A DNA stretch of 64,000 bases from Litomosoides sigmodontis. Its lineage: Eukaryota; Nematoda; Chromadorea; Rhabditida; Onchocercidae. The position numbers and the translations under genes are program-made. This document shows, in pieces, positions 1 through 12,900 of this stretch. Below the pieces are notes generated by a model that was not told where the DNA came from, made no database searches, and worked only from the letters and a program-made list of their open reading frames with translations. The stretch covers positions 9,095,398-9,159,397 of the forward strand of contig OY718808.1 of NCBI GenBank assembly GCA_963070105.1. Reading direction: 5' to 3'. The first letter of the stretch is position 1, and every line of letters begins with the position of its first letter.

Positions 1-1
1 A

Positions 2-220
2 CTGTACTTCGAAATGGTACACAAACCACATAATCTCTTCATTCTTATTGTTCACATGACTCTTTTTGGCTTCTCAATCTTAACGATAACTCTGAATCGT
101 ATAACAGCCAATGGAACACTTGTATCCTTGATTGCAATACTTCTTGTGCCACTACCGTCGCTGTTCTACCTTCTGACTGTTGGCATTACTGATCCAGAAC
201 ATGTACATAGTGCTTTTTAG
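2..220 (+). CDS. 3' terminal exon of an unidentified multi-pass membrane protein (partial)
   Basis: The reading frame is open from the left edge of the window to a TAG at 218-220 and is strongly hydrophobic. At least two membrane-spanning stretches are visible, one around NLFILIVHMTLFGFSILTI and one around LVSLIAILLVPLPSLFYLL, followed by a short polar tail ending HVHSAF. The 5' part lies outside the window, so neither start nor total length is known. I do not recognise the family. The gene runs in the same direction as the PGAP3 homologue about 1.07 kb downstream. It could be a chance hydrophobic frame, but the codon use and the uninterrupted frame up to the edge favour a real last exon. Confidence 0.4.
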   Translation: MYFEMVHKPHNLFILIVHMTLFGFSILTITLNRITANGTLVSLIAILLVPLPSLFYLLTVGITDPEHVHSAF

Positions 221-1288
221 TATTGCATTTATTACGTTCTTTTTCGAGATTTTCAGAAAATTTTCCTCATATATAATGAGGGACTTAAAATTTACGTGTC
301 GAACTACTACATAGGTGTCTAAATGATGTGATTTATTTTGAATGGAATTGGGTCTACGCTGACGTTTACAGAATATGTTTTTTGCTTCAAATATAAGTGT
401 CATTCTATTGGTTCACAGGATTTCTTCCTACTTGCTAAGGAATATCGAGTTTATCATGTTTAGTCACAAATATATCATTTCATATTTACACTTCTCGGGT
501 TCAATTTTTCTTTTCTGTTTGCAATTTTTTTGTTATTATGAATAGATGCACACTACTGTAAAGTTGAGCGATGTGTTAGGTCATCCTTGTAAAATTATAA
601 CTTATTGTCGTTCTAACATGTACCTGAATGCATTGGTTGCCTTTTTAAACTTTTCTGTTAATTGTTAGTTATGTGTTTTAATAATTACTATTTGAACTTC
701 TCAACCGTAGGATATTTTAAAATTTCAACTACGAGTGAATGAGGATAGTGCACGATAGTTTATTTCAACTTTTTTAAATATTTAGTGAAAGTTTACCGGT
801 GAATCAGGAGTTCTGGTGAAATAGGAAAGACGATGCAAAGGAGAATGAATAATGGAAAAATAATTTGTTCTTTTGAGTGATTATCTTTATTTTTGATGTC
901 GTTGTCTCATGTTGATTAAGTTTAAAAAATAGTCAGAATAAATTTGAATTTTACATCTTCGGAAAGTTATTCCTCGTCTGCACGTAACTTAGAAATATTG
1001 ATCAGAAACCGAAGATTCCAATCATGCCATAAAATACTACATATGCATATGATTATAGGAAGCTGTTCATATATGATGTAATTTTGTGTGAACAAGTAAT
1101 CAAAACTACTCTGCAAGTCTTGAGTGGGAGATGCACTTACTGGGATCGTTCGGACCTGCGCCAATTCGAAGCTGGGAGGTTATACACTCCTCACTAACTT
1201 GTTATCAAGAGATGTTGTAGAATCGGCTTGCATAAAAAAGTAGTTGAAGCAAGCGGAAACTTGCAAACGTGTGCATGGCGGGAAGCAT
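221..1288. other. intergenic, no gene seen
   Basis: AT-rich spacer between the partial membrane-protein exon and PGAP3. Short open frames on the minus strand (152-403, 967-1164) have no coding character or splice context. Nothing else is supported. Confidence 0.5.
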
Positions 1289-3335
1289 ATGGATGTTGTG
1301 GCAGCTACAGGTAGTTTATTTGCGTTGATATTATTGGCAAGGCCAACAAGTGAGTCGGCTGGTGATAGACATCACGTCTTTCTTGAATGTGTTCAGTCGT
1401 GTGTCGTGAGATATGGCTGTCCGAAGAAGTACGATGAGAGTGGTTGGATCTTTGGAGAGTGTTTCAGGTAGGTATAAATTTCGCAGGTTAGTTGATATAG
1501 TGCACAAACTGTCTTGTTTCCTGGAGTTACTTGGGATTTTTTTTTTTGGAATTTATTTTAATTTTTGCTACTTTTTTAAAATTTTGAAATTAATTGCAGA
1601 TGTCGTTACAAGTGTATGTGGAAAACTGTGAAATATTTCAACGATGTTTTAAGCCTTTCTGTGCCACAGTTTTATGGTAAATGGCCTTTTTTGGCTGTTT
1701 GGCTGCCATTAATTACACCTGTTCCAATTCAGGTCAGTTCTTGCCTATTAGTTTGATTAACTTCTCTGAAGTTACCTTTTTTCCTTTCTTTCTACCGTCC
1801 TCTTTCTTCTGTTTGTTTCAGTCGACGGTTTGCTCACTTTTCGAAACTGCATTGTATTTTCAGGAATTTGCTTCCTTTATATTTTCAATATTAAATTTAC
1901 TCACGACGTTATACATGCATCGAGCAGTTAAACGTTTGCGCAATTCAAGTCGTCAAAAAATTATTTGGACTATATATTCATTTATTGGAATCGTAATGTG
2001 GTAAACAAATGCTTTTTGCTTTTAAAAGCGAATTCCAAACAGTGAAAGTTCTGCCAGTTAGTTAGCCGCACCCAATAGAATTCAAAGGCCAATTTTTTGC
2101 GAATAGAACTTTAGACTGATGGGTCCTGTTTGTTACAAAGTTATTGCCATAATTTCCATGCAAAAGTCAACAAAAGTTCCATAGATAGAACATCAATATC
2201 GTGTAGGTCAACGTCCTCGTTCCTTCCTTAGTATCAAATTCTCTTTCAGGACGTGTTCGGCTGTTTTCCATTGGGCGGATTTTTGGTTGACTGAATATTT
2301 AGACTACTTTGCTGCATGTGCATTTATCGTCTTCGCACTTTTTACTAGCATTTCATTTACCATTAAATCACTTCAAAATTATTATAGAGGAAGAATTTTG
2401 TAAGCAATTGCTTAGATCAACTTTGCAATTTATTTGTTTATTCATATGAAATAGCACAGTAAACAGAGTTGCTCATCTTGCGGTAGTTTCAAGGTCAAAA
2501 AGCATTTCATTTTTTTTCAATTATAGGTGGTCCCTCTTATTTATCACCTTTCTATACCTGTACATAAACCATATATACGGTCTTATGGTTAGTAATTTTC
2601 CTTTTAAAAATGTTTTTGGTGATTTTCTTTTAAAAGTACATAGTTAAGGTAATTTATTGTTTGGTGATTGAAGTGATGTTTTAGTTAGAAATAGGAAGTC
2701 TTCCGGGAATTTTCTTAACTTGAAAGGCATCATATTTTTACAGATACACTTCGACTACGGTTACAATATGAAAATGTGTATTGCTTGTTCATTCCTTACA
2801 ACTCTCATTTACTATGTATGGCTGGTACAGCAGTGGAAGTTAAGAGATCCTTCGAGCCGACAATCGTTAATGTATTTGGCTGTAGTAGTTACTTGGGGCT
2901 TATTATCAGTGCTTTTGGAGGCATGGCATTTTTTATTTTTTTTTTCAAGAAGCAGTAGTAGCTGTCCTTCCTTGTCAAGTTACTATGATAGATCTACCGA
3001 TTCGTCAGCAAAAGATTGCACGGCAGATAAGTAGATAGAGAATATCGGATTGGTTATGTGGATGGTTCTATAAAAGTTCTGTTCATGATGATTCATTTTG
3101 CAGTATCAAATTGTTGGAGAAATAAAGTGGCTAAACATGTCCTTTTTTCCCTCTCCAAATTTTATTCGCTTGACCATTTCAGGTCTTAGATTTTGCTCCA
3201 TTATACTGGATTGTTGATTCGCATGCATTATTTCACCTGGCGACTGTGCCACTACCGTTGTTAATGAGTCGTTTTATACAGCTGGAAAATGCGTACGAAA
3301 TGCAGAAGCAGGTGGAAAATATCAAGCAGACCTAA
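1289..3335 (+). CDS. pgap3: PGAP3 / Per1-family post-GPI-attachment factor
   Basis: Homologue of PGAP3 (yeast Per1), an ER/Golgi multi-pass protein needed for fatty-acid remodelling of GPI anchors. Seven exons with closing phases: 1289-1467, 1600-1732, 1864-2000, 2250-2399, 2527-2587, 2744-2920, 3183-3335; 329 codons, close to the 320 residues of the human protein. An N-terminal signal peptide (MDVVAATGSLFALILLARP) is followed by the Cys-rich lumenal block with GDRHHVFLECVQSCV, then FRCRYKCMW, then the hallmark FYGKWPF. Later family landmarks are the QEFASFIFSILN helix, TCSAVFHWADFWLTEYLDYF (family VFHTRD...DYF), HFDYGYN and the C-terminal LDFAPLYWIVDSHALFH. ATG 1289 was chosen because it starts the signal peptide. 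Exon 3 has a second in-frame acceptor at 1822. The last intron uses a GC donor. A possible poly(A) signal AATAAA lies at 3748-3753. Confidence 0.93.
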
Positions 3336-3380
3336 AAGACATGTATCAGTGGTAGCTAGCACTGATACATACATGTCTTT
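3334..3380 (+). repeat. inverted repeat (hairpin) overlapping the PGAP3 stop / 3' UTR
   Basis: Left arm AAAGACATGTATCAGT ends at 3350 and right arm ACTGATACAT-ACAT-GTCTTT covers 3361-3380. The arms are complementary apart from a 4-nt ACAT duplication in the right arm, with a 10-nt loop. In the transcript this would form a stable stem immediately after the stop codon. Confidence 0.6.
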
Positions 3381-3640
3381 GAAAAGATTTTATAGCAACA
3401 TGGAAATTTTGAAATTCGCTATTTTGGCTTGGATTTGCATTAGTGATGATTATAGTAAAAGGTTATTGACCTGTCAGATTGTTCACATCACACTAAAGTG
3501 TACTTCGAGATGACGTCGAAATCTAAGAAGTGCGTGAAAGGTGAGAGCGCTGTGGGGATGGCAGTGTAACACTGTGAGGTGTGAGTTGCATGGCGTCCCA
3601 TCGAGCGGGAAACTCATTCAAAGGGACTGAGAGCCGCTCT

Positions 3641-3684
3641 GCAACTGTCGTCTGAAGCAACTGTCGTCTCGGCAACTGTCGTCT
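3641..3684. repeat. three tandem copies of GCAACTGTCGTCT
   Basis: The 13-mer occurs at 3641-3653, 3657-3669 and 3672-3684 with 2-3 nt spacers, in the spacer between PGAP3 and FANCD2. The local base composition (about 50% GC) is higher than the surroundings. No function is evident. Confidence 0.7.
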
Positions 3685-3920
3685 CGATTGCTTTACAAGG
3701 CAGTAGTGGTCTGCTGCATGTTTGGGATTTGAAGGGGAACTACTTGGAATAAATAGTTAATTTTTAAAGCAAGCATTTCGAGAAGGGTGCAAAATGAGTG
3801 TTTTTGAAAGCTGGTTGACGTGAAATAAATAGCCGCTGGGATTCTTGAATGTTTGTATTTTTGAATTCAATTAGGTTTTTCAAATTTTAATAACGGTCAC
3901 TACTGGAGAGTAAGTGGACG

Positions 3921-6900
3921 ATGTTTCGACGGAAGAAAGGTCAAGGCTTGTTGGAAAACAAGAAAAATTCAGACGAATTGTCAGTTGAGTCCGTTCCCGC
4001 GACACCACCACCTATCGGCGGTTAGTCTTTATTCGCAGATTAATTTTAACGTGGAACACTATCAGTAAGATAATATTAAAAGCGTTAATTCTATGGCAGA
4101 CGACCAATATTTAGATTGCGCATGTGTCGTTATTTGTTTTGCATAATGTTTTAGAATTCCAAAAATCTTTCCAATAAAATTGAAGTGGCAGAGAGTGATT
4201 ATCCCTTTAGTTTTGATGTAAATCTGATTTGCCAATTGCAGAATTGATTTAAAACTGTTGTCACTATAAATAAGTTCGTACGCTGTTGACCAATGATTTT
4301 CATAGCTAACTTTCGTCTCTATACATGTTGTAATTGTATTTCAGCACCACCGCAGGTATCATCAACAAGGGATAATTCATTGGAAAATGATTATACGATA
4401 ATCGACGAAAGGGAGTTTTGTCGAGCTCTCGACCGGTGTTATACACAATCACAGAATGGAAATGTATGTAAATTAAATTTCAGCAAAATACCCGCGCGAA
4501 GTGCGTTCGAAAATTTGTTGGGAGAAATGGGAGTTGAAATGTGCACAAGTAGCAGTGACGAAATATCAATATATCTAGGTCTGATGTAATTTCCTTGAAG
4601 TTTCATTCTGGCAACTTTTATTGCTTTAGGTGATTATTATTTGCAAAGTGATGTTACTTGCATAAGATCATGTGAAAGTAGCACGCATACCCAATGATCA
4701 TCATGTGAGTTAATTGAGCATGTGCGTCTTGCTCATTTTATTCATAGATTTGGTTCTTATGACAGTAACAAAAAACTTTCAAATAAGACATCAATAATTA
4801 TGGTAGCCGTATGGCTATGGTAATTCTTTGCAGTTATTAGTAATATGTGTCACTAATAATATATCTCTATTACAGCAAACAGTTTTTATGATCTGGTAAA
4901 AAAACTGGATGTATACTGCAAGGATGACAATGTGAGAAAATTATTTTATGATCAACATCTTTTACACTGTACTTTTATTACTTTATATCTTCCTTAAAAA
5001 AATTTTCTATTTGCATTTATCTTATGAGATGTTGCAGCAAAGAACAACTTTCTTCAATCTTTTCGAGGAAGAAATTGTTGAAGAGCACAAATTTAAGATG
5101 TATTTGTCACCTTCCGCCACTGAAGCTGGATATGTGGTGAGCAATATTTTCCCACTATAGTTTTCTGTATGTGTGAAGAATCCCTCATATTTTGTGGGAT
5201 ATTCGATTTTTTTGCCACTGAGAGCTCTCATTCACTTAAAATATTAAATATATTTCCGGAAACAAGCTTTCTCTCTAGTTGTCGTTCTTGGAATTTGAAT
5301 TTTTTAAAAAGCACTTGAATTCCTAAACAAAGCATTTGTAGGATACATTTGTTCGAGCTCTACTGATGTCAAATTCATCACAGGCTATTACATTCGATTT
5401 GATACTTAAAAGGGTTGAGAGATGTGCAAAAAGGTATTTTTCGTGGAATTGAAGTTACAAAATTCTTCATGAATAGAATCTGTCATCCAGCCATTCGTTT
5501 GTTTTTTAGATTAGCGGTATATTCAGGAGGGGAATGCTAACTTCTTTTGAGGACATTAAAGTACTAAATATTAGGATCGCTTTCGAAATACTTCAATTGA
5601 TTGACCTTATTATTTTTACAATCTTTTGAAATTATCCCTCAGTTTTGTTTACCACCACTTGAATATTATTTCCAGCTAACTAAAGTTTTAGCGTTGTTAG
5701 TGATTGCACAGAAAGTGATTACGTTTCACTTGCCTGTATCGCACAGTTTCGTTATTTGGATACTATATATGACTGTGAACGGATTTTCAATTCAATTTTT
5801 GATTGTGATTTGGAGAATTGGCGTTGTGCACCACGTGACGCCTTGATACAAGTTCTGCCGGAAATCCTACCTAGTCACATTGTTCAGCAAGGTCGGTTTT
5901 TCATTGAAGTTTGTTAATTGCCAGAATTAACTGAGCATTAATCCGATAGACTATGACAACGAATGCAATCAACTTTCGTGTAAAATTCATGTAGAAATTG
6001 TTTCCTTTTTTATTCCGTGAGGATCTCGTTTCTTTTAAGATGCTGCAAATAATTTACAACAAATGTTTCTGAGAACGGTTCGCGACAATTTACTATCCTT
6101 CCGAATCACTATCCTGCAAACTCTCCTTTTACTTCGCACTGATGAACAAACAACAGACAGAGTAATTTCCTTTCCAGAACTAATTGTTATATTGAAATCT
6201 TCAATTTATGATTCGTGTATCTAATAAATTGGTTTCATATAGATTACTTTTTTGTCTGAGATATCTGTATTCGTCCCCACGTTTTCATCTTCAAAGACGT
6301 TTTTGAGAAACGTAGGTTTTTCTAAGTCTTGAAACAAGTGGAAAAAAAAAATTTGGAAAGAGTGATAAATGAAGATAAACGGAAGACAAAGTAACCATAT
6401 TTCGAGTTGCACATGTGTGTACTGTTGGAACAGTGACCAATTGGTTTTGAATCAAATACCAGTTAAAATGTTTTTGGTATTATGATATTGCAACGGATAG
6501 CCTTCTAGAAAATAGACTGGTACATTCCACCTTTTGCTATTTTGTTTTTAGATTCGTGGGATTATGTTGCAAAATCTAATGGAATTGAATATGGAAATAT
6601 TACCGGAATTAGTGACATACTGTTTGGGTAGTATTCATAAAAGTGAGAAATCTGCCTTCCGGAATATTCTTTGCAGTCTACGAGCACACCTTCAGATAGA
6701 AAACCTAAAAACTACAGAGACAGGAATCAGGTATTAAGGTTTCACTCATCCATGTCGCAAATTTTAAGAAATGTTTTGAGAAGTTATACTCAAGTTTTTT
6801 TATTAAACCTCATCGTTAGTTTAATATATTTATTTTTCTTGTTTTTGCTTCTAAAATGTTTTCTTAGTTTCTATGTATATTTGAGGGTTTTAGAAAGAGA

Positions 6901-9900
6901 ACAGTTGGTAAAGTGTTGACGGAAATTTTCGAAATAATTTTAAAAAAGATGAAAACGAATGACGGACGTTACTGGAAAGATATAGTAGTTATGTTGACTA
7001 CAGAAAAACAAGAGCAAAATGATGAGAATAACGGTGGAGGTGATATTGCCGGAGACGATCTTGTTCCAGTTGTAAAGAAGGTTAATTTTTGGCGATGTAT
7101 CTGAAATGAAACTTAGAGATTATAATTCGATTGGTGCATTTTGTCTGGACAGCAATTGCAAATACATGGTTTTGGGTGGTTTTTGTAAAATTATTAATTC
7201 CAAATGAAAAGGATGTCGGTTCATATAGCATGCATCTAGATATCTGCATCATATGTTGCATTAAGATGCCAATTTTTTTTGAACCTTATTGTTTATATTT
7301 CTGAGTTGCTATACTTTTAGATACCGACTCTTTTCGATGTGTTATTTTATTTTGCTTTGATGGATGTGAATAATTGGAGCCACACAGTTTGCAGTATCTT
7401 CAAACAACAAATCTTATACAGTGAGCACTTCCAGTTGGAACAACTTGTAATGTTGGCTTTCGAATACACCGAGGTGCATTTTGTGTTGTTTAAATGACTT
7501 CGAAATATAATCGCTTTTCCGTTCGTTTTCTCATATTTATTTCAGTAAAAATGCAAATACTTCACATTATTTTGCTGCTTTGACAAAAACAATTTTGTGG
7601 AATATAATTTACACGGACGATCAGTCGTTTGATTACTTTGTTTTCTAGGCGAAAAAAAGTAGTTAGTATTTAGCATTCAAGAATTTCAGTTTATCACACG
7701 GTTTTTCCGGCCAATCTGTAATTTTTTCGAATGTTTGATGTGGTCTTCGTCACCAATTTATATGCAGTTTGGAGCTCACGGATACAAAACTCTGTTTATA
7801 AAACTTTCATCAGAGCAGTCAGTGGTATAATCTACTTTGATTGTTTTTTTAATGTGCAATCTAAAGTCGAAAATTTTTCGAGAGATGGGCATAAATGGAT
7901 TTAATTTTCAGGTTTTCAATCACATTATTCAGCACTTAAATGGAACAGAGGAAGAAATTGGGGCAACACTTTTAATGTTGCAGGATATCGCCGAAAATCA
8001 TGGTGAAGAAATTGCTAAATTTTTTGATGTCCTCAGTGTAAGCTTTAAATTTGAAACATTTGTGGCATTTAAGTTTTTTGAGTTCTAAAGTAATTGAAAA
8101 AAAAACGGACTTTGGAATAAGCGACAAACGCAAATCAAGTAATTAACGATAAGGTTGTATATATGTGTGTCGTCAGAAAGGTACCGCCTCGTGTTGAATT
8201 GTGTTACATATCCAACTAAAATAATGTTTACCTCATTAATTTTCCATGTTTGCCTTTTTTTTAGAAAAAAATACGATATTTGATCAATTTCTCATTCGAC
8301 AATGTGTGCCGGTTCTTTAATATCTTGCTTGTGATGGAACGAATAGCCTTGCAGTCACGAATTGCTGAGAAAGTAGGTGTTGGAATTTCAGAAACAATGT
8401 TGTGTATAATTGAAACAGTTAGTATTTAGCTATTAAAATTTTTACCAACCCTAGCCGTCGTAATATTCTAATCGACGAACAACTATTTTAAACTCCATGA
8501 TAACGCAAGGATCTTCTATTTTGGCTGTGAGAACTACGATTACATCATAATAAATATCGCGATTATTTAAGTGCTTTCTTTACAAGTATATTCGTATATA
8601 TGAACTTTACTTCTGCAAGGTTTCACTAATAAGGAGAAAATAAAAAATGGAAATACTCTCTAATGCAGCACAAAAGATTGGATTTTGAAATTGAGCAAAT
8701 GATATCCTCTTCATCTACGAGAGAAAAAATATGGGGGATCTTTGGTGTATTGATGCAATTACAGCAATATTTAGTGAATAACAGGTATATCACACAGAAT
8801 TTTTCAACCTAAATTTAAAATGAATTTTCAGAACTAATGTAGCTCTTACCAAATTACAACCTCTGAAGGTTAAGGAATATTTACTTGAATGAAAACAATA
8901 TGATAGTATGAATAACTTTGCTGCTTCGAAGCATAGCTTTTGTACTTGTAATTTTAATAGATTATCTGTAGTTAAATGTTTGATTAATTAAGATTATTTT
9001 AACTTGAAATAAAAGTTGATGCCGTACAGATTAGGCGTCGATGATCGTGAGAGCGTGATCAAACAAAAGCTAACATTGCTTGATGAACGAACGAAACATA
9101 GCGCTTATTTGCGCATATGTTTTTACCAGCACTTTGCAAAGATTCTGAATGCCACTACTGGAATTGAACCCAGCGCTATCTTGGTCATTGGTTATGTCCA
9201 TGTTCATAATTAAATTGCTTTTGGAACCGTGCTATACCATTGTGATTTAAATCGCGTTATTGCAATACCTTCCGTCTCGTTGATTTTTTCTCTATTTTGT
9301 TCTAAGACAAAATTTGTTTTTCAATTTTTGGTATATTTTGGTTCGATTTTAAGCATAGTTTTGGATGTTATCACTGCTTCAAATTTTTTCATTGTGCTCA
9401 GTAATGGATTCAGTTCGCAAAATAGAAGTTGATAATTCGATGAGCATATTTATCTTGTTCATTTCAGGTTGTATGGGCCGAAAGCCTATGTATGAAATTC
9501 AGACGGGATTATTTGAAACAACTTGAACGGAATTCTATACAGTGGTAATTATTATTTTTCATAATATAGAGATGCCTTAATATCATCATTTTCATAACCA
9601 TGCTTTATTTATCACTAATTTGCTTTAATATATTGTCATTTCATGTAAAAAGGAAACAAAATCTTAGCAGTATGAAGCAGATATATTCTATTTTATGGTT
9701 TGAAAGTTAAAGTGTTCGAATTGTGTTATTCCAAATAGTGCTGCTCTAATTTGCGACTAAAATTTCGTGAAGCTAGGGAACTTACTAATATCCATTTCAG
9801 CCGCTTGGAAGATGAACGCTATAGCGACCCACTGCATAAAGAATGGTTTTGTTTAAGCAAGTTGGTGAAATATTCCTCAGAAATACCAGATTCGGAAAAT

Positions 9901-12900
9901 CGGGTTTTTGAACCAATTGCACATTTTCAACTTCTTTTAGCGCTCACTAAGTTAAAACATTTATGGGCTAACAAACAAAATAATGGTGGTTTTCTTGTGG
10001 AGCTTCGCTTCATTTTAGGTAAACACACAACTTCAACCTATAATCCCAATTGTTATTACTTTAAAAGCTTCTCTCAGGAATACAAGACAAGACTGATTTG
10101 AATAAAGGTCCTCTATGCCAAATTAGATGTTCGGGGGCATGTCCTTTCTGTTTTTTAAATTACACAAATTGACAACCGTTAATGTCGGATCATTACATAG
10201 ACTAGAGTTTAAGATGATGTTACAGAAGCGAATATTTCAATGGTTGAAGTTGATCTAGAAGCGAAAGATAATCGGAGTAGAATTACAAATTGCGATATTT
10301 TCTTTTTTTGCATCCAGTGGATCCGTTTGGCTAGTTCTTTTTAATGCATTAAGATAATTGGTAAATTGACCAAACCTGATTAGGAAAATGAATGCTAGTT
10401 TTGGTGTTTGGAATTCGAAACATTACTCAATCATAAAAAGTAATGTCTAAATTACCTACACTGAATATTCTGGATCCCTTAGTCGCAAGTGCAAAACAAA
10501 ATTAACTCTCTCATAATGACTGAATTTTTTTACTGCAACTAGCTAAAGGTCTTAATCAAAAATCATGCGGTTTTATAATGTATACATGCAATATTTCGAA
10601 ATTGGATTTTGAAATTCAGATATAAGTGAAAACCTTTTAATTCTACGTCTTATATCTCGAACATAACAGAAACTAACTTGCTGTTGACTCGCAGTTCGTT
10701 TTGAACCTTACCCATGCATGCACTTTCACAATTTCCTTGCAACTATAGAAGAAATTTTAGATGCTGAATACATTTGCTGTGAGCGATAATAAGATATATG
10801 GATCAGACATGGAAGCTATTCATGCCATATTACGTAAAAGATTTGCATTAATGATGGAGTGTCAGAAAAGCTTGAAATACATCATTCGAAGTTGGTTAAA
10901 ATTAAGATATTTCGGAATAAATTTTGGTAGTTATAGAAAGGTGGTTATGTATGTCTTCAAATGCACTTTTTAACAGGAAATTAAGAGAGTATACTCTTTA
11001 GTGTTTAGTATATCTGAGTAATTATAAAATAATACTAAAATTCGATTACCTGTACTGTATAATTTTAAATAAAAATTGTATGGTACACATTGAATTTAGT
11101 ATTATACAAATAACTTTAGTAATAGAAGTCAGAGAAATATCACAGATTCGTATATTTTCTTATGTTTTACTTAACGATTAAAATGGGTGGCATTTTAAAA
11201 AGTTGTTATTTTAAAAGTCGTTTAAACCTATTTTAAAAACTTACTTTAGAAATCGGGGAGTATAGAATGCCATGTATATCGAATTTTGAACAAACCGAAT
11301 TAATAGTGTTTTACGATGTTCCTAAGAAGCAATCGTCTAGAAATGATAAAGATAAAAATGAAATAAAACAAGCGGTTGACGAAGAAAGCAAAACACATGA
11401 AACGGATGACAACGAAAGCGTAAGAGAGTTGTTATTGTGTTCATAGTGGTAAATGGTTTACTACCTTTTTCTCACTGGCTGAGGAAGTTATAATTGCAGA
11501 GGATTAGATATCAGCGTAAAATTCCTTTAATCGTAAGTTCCGTTAATCTAGCGAATAGGTAATACGGGGTAATAGGTAACACTGTGCGGTGAGTGACATC
11601 GAATGACTGTAAAAGACTATTGTTGGAGCTGAGGATATCTCGATATGACATTGTAGAAGGAAGATTTACAAAACGACACTGATCGAACGGTGGTTAATAA
11701 GACAAAAAGTGTCGAAATTGGACAATTCAGGTGCGCGATACCTAAAAATTTGAGTCGACAGAGACTAGTTGGTGAATCACAGTTGGTGTCTTTTTTCATG
11801 CCACTCAATTTCGCTACTGTTATTCATTTGATTGAAGTGAGTTTAAGTTTACTTTTCAAATCTGTCAAACGCTAGCTGTGACATTCATCCAATGTACTTA
11901 ACTTTGAAAAAAAATTGAAACATGCTTTATTTTTAGCTGTTCATATTATGGATCAACTTGCATTATCACTATGATTTACATGTAGAGTAACCACTACGCC
12001 AATATAAAATTTTAGAAATTCTCCATTTAGATTAGAAATAATTTTTTTACTGATTATAAGATTATGGCATATTTTAGTTATTGCCAAAGAAAAGGAAACA
12101 GACAACGTTTTTGCTAGAAACTTTGGGCAGACTGTTGAAAGAACTTTTACCTAAAAAGATAAAGAAAGTATCTCCGTTTTTGGTATGTTTCGAATAACAA
12201 CAATTGCAGGAATATTGCCAGCTATATTTATTTGTACTCTATTGCTAAAGTAATCTATTGATAAGAGCATTTATTTTTCTTTTTTGTTTCGCTTAATTTT
12301 TTTATTAATAGTAATAATATCAGTGCATAACGAGTATTTATTTAACGTGATCGTAGCAACCAAAAAGACTAGTGCTGGCATCATTTACCAAATTTTACTA
12401 GCTCAATGATATTGCGCAGACTTTGGTTTCGCCTTTAGAATTTAATCTTATTTACGTCTACCTATTTCGGTCCATATCAGTCCATGAGTATCTGTCATTA
12501 TCTGCTACCCACAAACTTTATTACTACATGTTTAAAAATTTTTAATTTATCCAAATTTTGTTCTAACAATACTAATCTGTGTTACACTCTTTAGGCATCC
12601 CGAAAACCTGCTGCAGAAAAAGTTTCGGAAAGTTATGATCCAAAAATCATTTGGCATTCAATTCAATCTATTGTTCCAACCTTATTCGTCATTTTGCATG
12701 GTGCAGTGGACTATTTCAAAAATCTCCTGGATGCATCTGTTGTTCTCGATATTACTAAGCGATCCTATCATGCTGACATGTGTGCTCTCATGCATTCATC
12801 ACTAGTGCTTTTTTATAATATATTTTCATCGTAAGTTTTTTTTGCATCGAATTGCTTGCTTATCATTTTTAACGTTGATAAAGCTTAAACAAAGAAAATA

